Positions 1-10,152 of a stretch of DNA of 64,000 bases are shown here, one piece after another (within the stretch, counting starts at the first letter, position 1; every line of letters starts with the position of its first letter). The notes beneath the pieces were generated by a model. The model was not told where the DNA came from. It ran no database searches and worked only from the letters and a program-made list of their open reading frames with translations. This stretch comes from Anastrepha obliqua. Its lineage: Eukaryota; Arthropoda; Insecta; Diptera; Tephritidae. The position numbers and the translations under genes are program-made. The stretch lies in NCBI RefSeq assembly GCF_027943255.1, contig NC_072893.1, forward strand, positions 36,168,001 through 36,232,000, read 5' to 3'.

Positions 1-789
1 CGGGTGGGGTAGGATATCCCATTTGAGCGTTTCTAAGTATGTTTTGACCACTTGTGCAACATGTGGCCGAGCATTGTCATGTTGCAAAATAACTTTGTCG
101 TGTCTATCGGCGTATTGCGGCCGTTTTTCTCGCAGTGCTCGGCTCAAACGCATCAATTGTCGTCGGTAGACATCCCCCGTAATCGTTTCATTCGGTTTCA
201 GTAGCTCATAATACACAACACCCAGCTGGTTCCACCAGATACACAGCATAACCTTCAGGCCATGAATATTCTGCGCCGACGTCGATGTTGAAGCATGGCC
301 AGGGTATCCATACGTTGCCCGACGTTTTGGATTGTCGTAATGGACCCACTTTTCATCGCCAGTCACATTTCGATGCAAAAAACCCTTTCTTTTGTGCCGT
401 TGAAGCAGTTGTTCGCATGCCATAAAACGGCGTTCAACGTCTCTTGGCTTCAATTCATACGGCACCCAATGGCCTACCTTTCGGATCATTCCCATGGCTT
501 TTAAACGTTTGGAAATGGTTGATTGATCAACTCCCAAAGTTTTTGCAACCTCTTCTTGCGTTTGAGCCGGATCTTGATCGAGCAATTCCTCCAATTCGGT
601 ATCCATGAACTTTGGCGGCGCACCCTCGCGTTCTTCGTCTTCCAAGCCAAAATCACCACTTTTAAAGCGTGCAAACCACTTCTGGCACGTTCGCTCAGCT
701 AGAGCATGCTCACCATAAACTTCCACCAAGATACGATGACTTTCGGCTGCTTTTTTCTTCATATTAAAAAATTCCCCGCAAAAACACAT
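1..789 (-). CDS. mariner transposase, C-terminus cut by window edge
   Basis: This is a DDE/D transposase that would cut and paste its own element. I read an uninterrupted minus-strand frame of about 262 codons. It runs from the helix-turn-helix region (CQKWFARFKSGDFG) through the second HTH (GVDQSTISKRLKAMGM), the linker WVPYELKPRDVERRF, the first catalytic Asp in TGDEKW and the second in LQHDNARPH. It leaves the window just after the LPHP part of the LPHPPYSPD motif. The third Asp lies outside. An upstream ATG at 809-811 begins the usual MSNFVPN N-terminus but is out of frame, ending in a stop after GIF. The main frame instead opens at ATG 787-789 or at MKKKAAESH. About 10-14 bases seem to be missing there, and copy B shares the lesion. 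It could be a nearly intact gene with a trimmed first helix. Confidence 0.9.
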   Translation of the reverse strand, partial: MCFCGEFFNMKKKAAESHRILVEVYGEHALAERTCQKWFARFKSGDFGLEDEEREGAPPKFMDTELEELLDQDPAQTQEEVAKTLGVDQSTISKRLKAMGMIRKVGHWVPYELKPRDVERRFMACEQLLQRHKRKGFLHRNVTGDEKWVHYDNPKRRATYGYPGHASTSTSAQNIHGLKVMLCIWWNQLGVVYYELLKPNETITGDVYRRQLMRLSRALREKRPQYADRHDKVILQHDNARPHVAQVVKTYLETLKWDILPHP

Positions 790-982
790 TATTTGGCACG
801 AAATTCGACATTTTCAAGTGTGGTAAAAATATTGTTGTTTACGCTTCAAATAAAAAACTTATACTGACGTTTGTGCCTTACGACAGTAGCTCTCCAATGA
901 ATGTTTGGAAATGTGGATCGATGGAATAATAATCAAGTTACGCCATCTGTTGTAAAACCGCACGAACTTATTCATAGTCCTA
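1..982 (-). mobile_element. mariner element, copy A (left part outside window)
   Basis: A mariner-family DNA transposon lies on the minus strand, with its 5' end near 982 and its 3' end beyond the window. The terminal sequence around 955-979 contains the inverted-repeat core AAAACCGCACGAACTTAT, which recurs at both ends of copy B (10,153-10,673). A TA dinucleotide at 981-982 could be the target duplication. The element contains a transposase frame and a short 5' UTR. It is nearly identical to copy B wherever the two overlap, suggesting recent common origin. Family membership is certain from the protein. Subfamily (mauritiana/mellifera-like) is inferred from wording such as GDEKWVHYDNPKRR. Confidence 0.93.
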
Positions 983-1014
983 TTATATCTTTTGAGCGAT
1001 AGAAACATTTTGTT

Positions 1015-1103
1015 TACGCGCTCCGTTGCTTGTTTATTTGTATACTGCAGCTGTCTAATTCACAAGCGTGTTCCGATAGGGTGACTCATTTTGCGCCACA
1101 TTG
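1015..1103 (-). repeat. dispersed repeat fragment with GGTGGCGCAAAATTAATCA-type core
   Basis: The segment 1077-1103, read in reverse, is a diverged copy of the core shared by repeats near 22.4-23.1, 41.7-42.0 and 57.6-57.8 kb. The preceding stretch (TTTGTATACTGCAGCTGT) resembles the sequence just before the core at about 22,995-23,020, so the similarity extends beyond the core. Confidence 0.55.
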
Positions 1104-1638
1104 TATTAAGGTACCTACAGTTATTCACTACCTCAATTTTGAAACAATGTGTACCGCATTTTTGACTCGGATTGTAAGTAACCTTTGAGATATTTAAAGG
1201 GTATCGAAATGGTATCTTCTAAAATCTGAAAATAAAAAATTAGATTCGCTATGGTAAATATAGAGTCAAGGATGATAGATTTACCAGATTTGGCCATTAA
1301 TTATGGTGAAAAATAAAATTATGCGAGCAACTTCAACTGCCTCGTCACAGGGGATTCGGCAGCCGGATTCTGCACGATCATTTCACATGTATTCATACAC
1401 TCGGCCAGTCAGTACGTGCAGCACGAGCAAAGATGTTGAGTTTTTTTGTATGCCACGAACACAGTCTCAGTTTTTCATAAACAAGCCGGCAGCCAATGTA
1501 CGTCAGCCAATCAGATGAGTCTTTCAAATTCACTGAGAGGCCGTTAACTGGGAGCCACACCTCTATAAATCGTTTCACCATGATGCAGAGAGTATACTTG
1601 TATAAAGTTCATGAGAGATAGACGCGTTATTTAATGCG
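1104..1638. other. no gene seen
   Basis: AT-rich spacer between two repeats. Short open frames exist on both strands but overlap each other and show no recognisable domain or splice structure. Confidence 0.6.
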
Positions 1639-1668
1639 ACTCCAGCCAGAGTGTATAGCACCCAGTGT

Positions 1669-1987
1669 TGTCGAACTTTTTAGTTTGTTTTCTCATGTAA
1701 AGACCAAAAATGGTGATATTTTGCAAAGAATTGTATTGGGAACCCCCCAGGGGGTGTGCCACTGGCATGAGTGGATCGGCCGTCCAAAGTTAGTGGGGGT
1801 CGGTCATACATTTGGACTCGATTGGACCACTCTAAATGGGTCAAAGTGGGATTTTTCGTTCGACCCAAATTGGGGGACATCAGAATTCGTTTTAGAGGTA
1901 TGGTTCCTTCGGCAAAGTTTTTTATTTTGATCCCTAGAATACGATTTTCACAGAGTAATGAGCGATTTTTAAATCGACCTGCCCTAG
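1669..1987 (+). repeat. right half of a putative fold-back repeat
   Basis: The stretch 1,858-1,987 matches the reverse complement of 39,264-39,411 over about 130 bases, including the shared block GGTATGGTTCCTTCGGCAAA. The stretch 1,669-1,722 (GTCGAACTTTTTAGTTTG, then CATGTAAAGACCAAAAATGG) matches 39,406-39,428 plus 39,553-39,583 in the same orientation. A common centre with opposite arms at the two loci suggests an element with long inverted arms, each locus having lost one arm. No coding capacity is evident. Confidence 0.6.
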
Positions 1988-1992
1988 TTTAC

Positions 1993-2330
1993 ATGTATGA
2001 GATTTAAAATTTTTAAAACCATAGATCTAAATTTTTTGCTGAAGTGCCTTTGCCGCTTCGGCCGCACCTAACATGATGAACAGACGCCGAGGTTTAGAAT
2101 GTTATTTTAACGCAGTTTTTCTTCTTCGGGCTTGTTTGGTCCGCAAAGCTACTTTATTTCTCTCCTACCGCTAATATCTGGGAAGCATTCGTTATCCGCC
2201 ATCTGCGACGCGCCCTGAATGGTTCATAGCCATCCCCCGAGGTATGCGAAACATGGAAAGACTCCTCCCGCATCGAAACGAAAACTCAAACATTTATTAA
2301 CAAATTTTTGTGAAGAATACTTGGTAAAAG
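1993..2330. other. no gene seen
   Basis: The sequence is somewhat GC-richer than its surroundings. It may be further degraded non-LTR sequence upstream of the relic at 2,360, but no motif is readable. Confidence 0.4.
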
Positions 2331-2359
2331 ATGACCGAAAAAAACAAACGAAGATTTAT

Positions 2360-3640
2360 GGCACCGACTCAGATAACACTTAAAAAGGCATATAGAATAG
2401 CCTGTCTTAGCGTAACGACAGCAATGCGAACCTGCCCCGCAGTGGCTTTAGGAATGATCACTCGACTCATTCCACTCTATCTTGTAGCCAAAGGGTTGGC
2501 AGTCAGTGCAGCTCTAAGACTTCCTTATCTATTCCATCTCAAAGAAGGCAATCTTACAGGATATGTAAGAGTTCTGGGTTCAATCCGGAACTCTCCGTGC
2601 CTGACAGTCCACGACAAGATGGCCAGGAAACTAGAATTCTCCAAGAAATTCAAAGTGGTTATAAGTGACCGCTCAGCGTGGAGAAACAATTAAAACAGGG
2701 GGGCACAGGTGTGGCTTACTGATGAGTCCAAAAAGGAAGACGGTAGTGCCGGGGTTGAAATTGTCTGACCACATTTCACAAAAGCAATTGTAATGGGGAA
2801 AACCACTTCCATTTTCCAAGCGGAGGTCCACGTCTTAGAGCTGTGTGTCAGATAATGTCTGCGGAGAGACACGCGCGGTGCCAATATTAACATTATCTCT
2901 GACAGTAAAGCAGCTCTAAAATCGCTGGATAGCTTCTCATTCCCATCAAGACCAACCTTGAATGTTTTTAAGTCCTCAACACCCTACCATTAAGAAACTT
3001 TGTTACCTTGATGTAGGTTGCGGGACATGAGGGGCACGAAGGGAAGGAAATTGTGGACACATTAGCAAAAAAGGGGGCAAACACTCCCTTCGAAGATCCT
3101 GAACCTTTCTGCGGGGTAAATAACAGCTACAAAAGTGCCTTTCTGCTAGCGCAGGAACAACGAGGCCTAATCGATCACTGGTGAGCCCAATCGGGCATGC
3201 GGCAATCGAAAATACTTATAGATCCAGAGCGGATAAAGGCAAAAGCAATCCTTAACCTGAGCAGAAAGGAAATAAAACTTTACACTGAACTACTAACAAG
3301 ACACTGTAAACTTAATTATCACATGAAAAAGATCGGTGGGATAGAAAACGATTCCTGTAGACGCTGCAAAGAGGCACAAGAAATAGCAGGACATGTTCTA
3401 TGCGACTGCCCAGCAGTGGCACGACGCAAACTAAATTACCTGGGAAATGGGGCTATAGATCCAAACCTCCTGGCAGAAATTAAGCCTACAGCAGTTATAG
3501 GATTTATTAGCAGCCTAAAACTGTTTGAGTAGGCTACATGGCTGCACAATAGATCTCTTCAAGTCGCAGTGCACAAACAGCCAATCAATAGTAATAATAT
3601 GGCATCGTACTCAACAAGAAACTGTACCGATTGGGATTGG
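2360..3640 (+). mobile_element. non-LTR retrotransposon relic: RT C-terminus, RNase H, zinc motif
   Basis: This is the 3' part of an ORF2 from an RNase H-bearing non-LTR element (I/LOA/R1 group). It would reverse-transcribe RNA and degrade the template strand. Visible in order are the RT thumb motif RIACLSVTTAMRTCPAVAL (about 2,392-2,448), RNase H pieces TDESKKEDGSAG (about 2,715), IISDSKAALKSLDS (about 2,890) and GKEIVDTLAKKGANTP (about 3,045). An intact C-terminal run at 3,197-3,532 ends in a CX2CX8HX4C motif (CRRCKE...GHVLCDC). Stops and frameshifts separate the pieces. The tail TGCACAATAGATC...GTCGCAGTGC also ends the relic at 25.0-25.7 kb, so the two belong to one family. It is 5'-truncated and dead. 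Confidence 0.85.
3197..3532 (+). pseudogene. ORF2 C-terminal segment with zinc-knuckle-like motif
   Basis: This is the longest unbroken part of the relic, 111 codons, but it is only the last portion of a polyprotein. It holds a basic helical stretch and the CX2CX8HX4C motif typical of the C-terminus of R1/I-type ORF2, thought to bind nucleic acid. The ATG is just an internal Met, not a true start. The stop at 3,530-3,532 is probably the element's own stop, because the family's conserved tail follows directly. Confidence 0.75.
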
Positions 3641-3682
3641 TAGGCGTAAGTGGCGCTGAATTGGTCACACACTACGCATACC

Positions 3683-3896
3683 AGTGAATCATATGGTAAG
3701 GCAGGTGCCAAGATGGAATCCTCAGAGTTCCAAGCAATCTGGCTCTCCAGGAAACACTAGGCGCAGAACTATTGATAGGGAACTCGACGGCACAAATTAC
3801 AATTGGAACGACATTTGTCGTGCAGCACCTAAGAGAGTGGGATTTAGATCTATTCTACAGGTCCTATGCATCACGAGGAGATCAGGACAGCAGTAC
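3683..3896 (+). mobile_element. RTE-like non-LTR C-terminal fragment
   Basis: The reading PRWNPQSS...GNTRRRTIDRELDG...NYNWNDICRAA...RVGFRSILQVLC resembles the end of RTE-like ORF2 proteins. Those end in a basic RPxxxWRRxxxxE stretch followed by WxxxxxxAxDRxxWR. Only about 70 residues survive. They run in frame directly into mariner sequence at about 3,905, so two unrelated elements are joined with no visible 3' tail. The assignment rests on this one motif and is moderately sure. Confidence 0.55.
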
Positions 3897-3904
3897 GTAT
3901 TGGG

Positions 3905-4310
3905 TATGGGAATAAATACTACTTGTAAAGAGTGGTTTCGACGCTTCCAAAGTGGCAATTTCGACGTGAGTGATGAAGATCGCGAAAGGGCACCGAAAAA
4001 ATTCGACGCTATTCAACTACAACAATTATTGGATGAAGACGCATATTGAACCCTTGATGATATGTCTAAAGAGTTGGATGTTGACAGATCAACCGTCGGT
4101 AAACGTTTGTACGCGATGGGAATTGTCTATAAAGCAGGTACCTGGGTGCCACTTCAATTGAAGGAGAGGGATATCGAGAGATGTTTGATGACGAGCTCAC
4201 ACGTTTCACACGCTTCTTGAACGGCAGAAAGAAAAAGGTTTGCTACATCGCATCCACACTGACGCTGAAAAATGGATCTATTATGATAACCCTAAGCGTC
4301 GAAAATGTTG
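3905..4310 (+). pseudogene. mariner transposase fragment (third mariner lineage)
   Basis: This is an N-terminal to central part of a mariner transposase. Frames read CKEWFRRFQSGNFDVSDEDR, then LQQLLDEDAY, a stop, DDMSKELDVDRSTVGKRL, WVPLQLKERDIER, and after a frameshift KWIYYDNPKRRKC. The first catalytic Asp region (usually TGDEKW) is just recognisable as TDAEKW, so that Asp pair is altered. The 5' end is replaced by the RTE-like fragment and the 3' half is absent. It differs clearly from the copies at 1-982, 10.2 kb, 12.8-13.5 kb and 16.2 kb. Confidence 0.85.
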
Positions 4311-6060
4311 GTGACCAGGTGACTAGTTTTTCCATAATCTTATTGTTTTTTTTTTGATGGATCATCCGGCTTTTCAGTCTGCATTGATACGAGTGGAAAC
4401 TGGTGGTGTTGAAAATTATTTGGTTGGGGAGTGTCCCGGCTGCTATGGAATGATCTCCTACATAATAACCAAACCAATCTTTACTCAATTCTTAGCCATC
4501 CTGAGACTGCGTGTTATTCTCAAGGCCTAATTACCCAAACTATGCGAAATTAAATTTATATGCTTCTTCTTCTTCTTCTTTATATTTATATGTACTGCCT
4601 TAAATTTAGCCATTTTGTTAGTCACTCGCTAAATTGCCTGCGAGTACCATAAAATTACAACGGCTATTACCCACAATTGTTAATTAGAAACTACCACAGC
4701 TCAAACCAAGCACGAAAGAAGAAACGTCGCTTTAAACTCGAATTAATGGAATCCACCCACAAAGCGTAGAATTCTTGTAAATGACATGTGGCAAGCTTCT
4801 TCAAAGCCCGTGGCGTTTGTAATGTTTGCATGGCGTTCAGCAGACGATGTCAAGGTTGCTGCCACACATGTGCATGCATACACACGCATACATACATGTA
4901 CATATGTGTATGTAAAAAGTAAATATAAGCACATATTAATAGCGGCAATATTTCTCTTTTCAATGTCATCGCTTTTTGTCACACAGTTATTCATAATTTC
5001 CATTGTTTACTAATTCACATAATGGCTAAAAAATAATAGAGAATAATTTAATATTCCTTTTTTTCGCGTATCGCAGCGCGGTCTTCATTGCCATTTTTAT
5101 TTTCCTCTGCGCCCACTGCAATGGTTTTCAAATTTATTTTGGTTTCTGCGCATGGAAATGCAAAGCTCACTCACACGTCAGCATTTACGCTTTCGCTTTT
5201 AACCAACACTTTTGACCTACACTTAAGGAGGATAAGTGGCCACACAGAGTAGGTTTACACACACACACACACCAGTGAATGCTCGCTACTCAAGTACTTT
5301 GTGGAAAATGCATAGAAAATTATGCGTATCTCCGAAAATGAAAGAGAAACATAATTTCGGTAATTGCCATTTACGATTTCTTTAATTCCAACTTTGTTTG
5401 GTTACATTCAAGTGGCGAAGCTGTCCTTGCGTATGTGTGCGCGCCTGTGCGAGCTCGTATTTAAATGACTACTTCACGGGGCACGGGGCGTTTTTCACAC
5501 ATGCGATTAACAAATATCTGCTTATGAATGAAAATTTTGTAATTGTACATTTTCATGCATTCTTTGGCTTGACGAATTTTTAATTCGCTTGGTTGAGCTA
5601 AGTAACTGCCAGTGAAATGATTTTTCGCCTTTTGAAATGGGAAAGGTGTCAGGGTCTTTGGGTCTCTAATTGAATGCTTATTTGCACAAATGCGTAATTT
5701 GGGTAATTTATCAATTTTCGTAAAATAGTGAGTGACATTTACACACAAAATGGATACAATGTAGCTCGCATCTGCATAAAATTTATGGTATTTGAAAGAA
5801 GAGGTTAGGAATTTGAAGCTCGTAGTAATTGGCTCGTAATTTTCGGTGTGAATTGTGCTGATTACATTGTAATTGGGCTTAATGCGAAAAAAAACAAAAT
5901 GTTTAATTATCATGCGCTAGAGATAACACACGGCTCCTGCTCTTTGGTAGAAATCTAGCGCTAAAGTCCAATATTGAGTAAAGGATTGAGAAGGCATCGA
6001 CTGCTCTGCGTGACTGCATAAAATAAATATTAAAAATAAGAGCCCACAAAGACGCACAAA
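4311..6060. other. no gene seen; spacer with small (CA)n tract
   Basis: AT-rich non-coding sequence with a CTT-type run near 4,564-4,580 and a short (CA)n tract at about 5,255-5,272. A 150-codon frame on the minus strand (5,461-5,913) has no recognisable domain and a biased AT-driven composition. I do not regard it as a gene. Confidence 0.6.
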
Positions 6061-7112
6061 TACGCAAAGACAGCTGCTATGAGAACCTACGCCAAGAAGA
6101 CGGAAATAGCTTCGAGGCTAAGCGCCTTTCGAGGTGCCTGTGCTATAGGAACGGTTTCATATGAAGCGAGTGTCACATCGAACTTTATGGCTTTCGAACT
6201 GGGCAGAATATATGACAAAACCAGAAGCCTAAATAGACGACTTTCGGCTGACGAGAGCAAAGAAGAAAGCCAGAGGAGCTTGGATGAGTGGCAACATCGC
6301 TGGGATTTAGCGAAAAAAGAGAGGGGGACCCACAAACTTATTGGTAGCGTACAAGCATGGGTCGAGTGAAAAAGTGATGACAAAACGAATTTCAATCTGA
6401 CACAATTCCGACGGGGCATGGCAGCTTCTCAGATTTGGCCATCATGACGCGAAGGACTGCTCGTTCTGCGGTAGTTGCAGTGGAAATGTGCAACATGTCT
6501 TCTTTTTCTGCCCGAGATGTGTGTCCGAAAGCACGACTATAGAAACGATAGTAAAAGAAAGAGTTACGCCAGGCAATACGCTAAAGCATAGGTTGCTATC
6601 GAAGTTGGTGTGTGTCAAAGTGAAAGACTGGTCCGCGAATGTGCTACAAGAGCTGCGGGGGAAAAAAATGGCAACGCAGCAACTCAGAAAGGAGACAACC
6701 AAACGATGGACAATAGACTAATGTGTATATGAGAAGACTTAATGGTCCAGCGTGGTCTTGTGAAGCAATGTGTAACGGCAGTACCGCAGGGCAAAATTGA
6801 AGCTATAGAGTTCGTAGTTAAGGGTTGAGTCCACAGGGGTCCTTTTTTGCAAGTCCGGTTTAGTAAGACATCACTGACTGTGCGCGGTCATAAATGAGGT
6901 GTACCTTAAGCCAGCAGTATGAATCACTCAAGCCGTGGGATACGGTACACTAGACAGGGCTAGTTTACTGGAGCGGCAGCCATTGGTAGGGAAATTCCGG
7001 TAGGTACGGTCATTCCGCTAGGGTCATTCCGGTAACGTAGAACCGGCTGCCATGTGAATCGTCTATGTTAACGGTGTCTATGTAAGATTCCCCCTTCGCT
7101 TAAAACACAAAA
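6060..7112 (+). mobile_element. R1-type non-LTR 3' end with conserved tail
   Basis: The protein pieces are typical of the end of an R1-clade ORF2: YEASV near 6,160, then SLDEWQHRWDLAKKERGTHKLI (about 6,281-6,345 with small breaks), FRRG, and the CX2CX8HX4C motif CSFCGSCSGNVQHVFFFC (about 6,458-6,511). These are followed by a helical tail ending at 6,721. The 3' UTR contains TAGTAAGACATCACTGACTG and ends near TCTATGTAAGATTCCCCC (about 7,073). Both blocks recur in order at the end of the 21.2-22.3 kb element. Frameshifts near 6,370 and 6,450 show it is dead. The 5' portion is missing. Confidence 0.8.
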
Positions 7113-7224
7113 AGACAAGCTTCTATGCATGAATGTTTACTTTAAATAAGAGAAACCGGCCTCTCGCACCCAGAATAATCTATTGGCTCTGTACAACTCT
7201 TATAAAGCAAATTTTGTTATGTGG

Positions 7225-8430
7225 AGCCTTCGTCGGGTGGAACTCGCTGTAGAGGACGACGTTGGTTAAGCAACTGGAGAGGGTCCAACGGTCTTCTCTC
7301 ATTGAATTCGGTGGGATGCCTCGCACCACTCCTACTCTGGCACTTAACGCAATGACAAATATGGTAGCTGCCTCTGTGGCAGGTATTCAAATTAAGGCAT
7401 TTGGGCCACACGCTATGACAACACCAGGATACTTTGACTTCATCCCCGTGGTGAGTGATGAATTCACACTCACGTTGGATAATTTGTGGACCCTTTTCTA
7501 TTCACATTTCATCAAGTGAAGAGTGCGGGGGTGTGCCACTTGAAGATAGGGCCTGATGAACTGGTTAACGGTGGCTCAAAGTTGGGCGAAAGGATGTGTG
7601 GAGAAGTATTTTAAGTGGAGCTCCGGATAAAATTCTGGGAAAAAATTCAGGCTACCAGACTTGCCGACTTATGTAACCACTGTCAGGAAAGTCAATATTT
7701 CTTCGGATGTTAATAAGCTCAGAGTTAGACGAACAATGCCAGACTTTCCTTTCGGCCGCATCCGAATAATTACAAACTGAGCTCAGCTCTTTTCACAGGG
7801 ATATTACGGGAAGATAATTTAGGTAGATATAGGACTCGTAAGATGGTTTCTTTTCACAATGAGATGATTGGGGTTCCCTTAATTACTAATGCTCGTCTTC
7901 TAGAAATTTCGGTTTCGCGTGAATTCAGCGAAAACTGGGAAATACACTAACTTTTAAGCCGTGAGGGTCTTCTAGTCATGAGTGGATCGAAGGTTCTCGA
8001 GGGAATTTCTAAGGCTAACAAGCCCAGATTTTCGAATATTGTGAGTGTTCATTGCGGAATATTCTGCATTAGCTGTCCATGCGATGAAACATGGTATTAC
8101 CGGGAGCCCTTTTTGCGCCAGCTGTTTGAAAGATGAGGAGAAATCATCTCAGAATCTGCTGCTGAGCTGTTATGCTTTGACGGGGCTAAGGTTTAGTGCC
8201 AAGATTACACTCACAATTTTGCTACGCTTGTTGATTTCTTCAATAGTACGAATGTGACCAGCAGTACGAAGCGGCTAACATAACCGTAATTAGTCATATT
8301 TTTATTATTTCCCCTAAGCTATTCCATATTTCATGCTATCCCTTGTCTCCCTGTGATGGTATTACAAAAGGCGAATTTAATTTTTTCTCCCTCCTATGGG
8401 AGTCTACATATAACCTCACCTAATCCACGG
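7225..8430 (+). mobile_element. non-LTR retrotransposon relic: RT thumb, decayed RNase H, C-terminal motif
   Basis: The motif KQLERVQRSSLIEFGGMPRT (about 7,262-7,321), followed by TPTLALNAMTNM, matches the RT thumb of I/R1-type elements. A heavily broken RNase H region follows. At 8,045-8,257 a frame reads HAMKHGITGSPFCASC...SSQNLLLSCYAL, the C-terminal CX2C...C motif with the expected His replaced by Asn. The 3' end near 8,400-8,425 has the TATAACCTCACCTAAT wording common at dipteran non-LTR tails. There is no intact frame, and the left boundary is a truncation. Confidence 0.7.
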
Positions 8431-10150
8431 TTCTGCTCTGAAAGCATTACTTGGTTGAGTTTAGCGCAACCGAGGCCAATAAATGTGTCGAGAACCTTCA
8501 GTACACTGAAGCTTTTTTCAAAAACAATGCTCAGGATCAATTCCGGTTACATGAATTTTTCTGGGATTAGATGGTCTGAATTAGGGATACACCACAATTT
8601 TATGTAGGCGAGCTTTAGGTAAGTAGTAGAAGGACCGCTACCAGCGGTGTATTGACGCTCAAGTGTCCTATTTTGAAGAATATTAGTTGTATAAGCCAAA
8701 AGGTTTAATAAAACTGCTTAAAAAAAATAAGGCTCATTACTTTTCAATCAAACCCTGTATAGTGAATTTGAGATACTCAATCAGGGTTCGTGAGATGTTC
8801 AATTTAGATCTCATAAAATCTATTGAAATTTTTCCCGATTTTGGACGAAGTTTTGATGCAATTTTAGATTATAAATATCTGTTGGCTAAAATGTTACTCC
8901 CCATTTAGTTGCAGATTACTCACCATTGCGGATTTGTATTTAACTACTACTGAATATCTACAATAATTATTTCAAAAACTCACTACTGTCACAAGAAATA
9001 TGCTAAAACCCACATTAACCCCATTTTGAAGCCGCAAATCTCAAATCTCAAAGCCGAAATTTCAATTTGCATATTTTCTCTTAAAATTATTATATTTGCT
9101 TTTTGTATCCAATAACAGAAATAATATTTAATTAACCTATAAGATACACTTAACCGCATACAAAATCCTCCAACCCAAACTCATTTTGGCCGCTTAGTTG
9201 TCTGAATGTCTCTAAGAGTTTATTTATGCCAAATTTGTGTAGGATTAATTCGAAGAAAAAGAAGAAGCATATCTTCCATTAAAATCAGTGTCACGCTCAA
9301 CGCAATTAGTTACGGAAGTGAATATCAAATCCGTAACAAATCTTTGAGTAAATTTGCGCAAAATGCGTTCAAGCTAATCACAAATATTTTTGCTGAAGCT
9401 GGGGGAGCTAAGCGGGCACGAGTTTCGATTTACATGACGAATGGCGCAAAGAAAGATGATATGAAAAGAAATTTCCATTTTTAATATTTAATATCTGCTA
9501 CAGCAATACAAAGCAGCAAAATGTGGGCAAAAGAAAGGCAAAAAGTCAAAATATGGCAACAACTACTGTTGACTGGCTGGCTGCCTCTGCTGACTGATCG
9601 CTCAAGCAAAGCTTTGTAAATAACTTGACATGCGAACGCCAGCAATTGTGAGCAAACGCCGACATGGCGGCCTGGTAGTCAGACTGTTGGAGCTGCATGT
9701 GACACATGTAAATGTATGAGTGGAATATGTGTGTGCATACATAGGTACACACATACACACATCGTACAGAGGCTGCACAAAGTGCGGTGATTCGCTATTG
9801 GTGTTGGTGGTTCGCCTGCTGCTTGCAGGTGGCATTGCGGAAAGATGCAGCCGCCCGATTGTCTGTCCATTACTACTCACATACATATGCACATACAGAT
9901 ATGTATGTACATATATAAATATTTATGTCGCCGCTGTTAATGAAGTTAAAAGAAAATTTCACTTTTACGCGAAGCTTATTTATGTTTATGCTTTTACGAC
10001 ACTTCGCATTGAAACAGTTGGCATTTAAAGATTTTAATAAAGAAAAGATGGAGGAAAATGCTAGCACAATTATAACAATAACAGCAAGAGAAAATACTTT
10101 CAGCGGAACTGTAGAAGAAGCGAAATTAAATACAAATGAAAAAAGGAAAA
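8431..10150. other. no gene seen
   Basis: AT-rich spacer. CA/TG-rich motifs (ACACATACACACATC, ACATACATATGCACATAC) occur around 9,725-9,925, a style common in fly intergenic and intronic DNA. No frame shows a known domain. Confidence 0.6.
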
Positions 10151-10152
10151 AA

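Noticed and set aside
5461..5913. 150-codon minus-strand open frame
   Set aside because: No recognisable domain, no signal peptide or splice context, and composition follows the AT-rich DNA. Length is within chance for low-GC-stop sequence.
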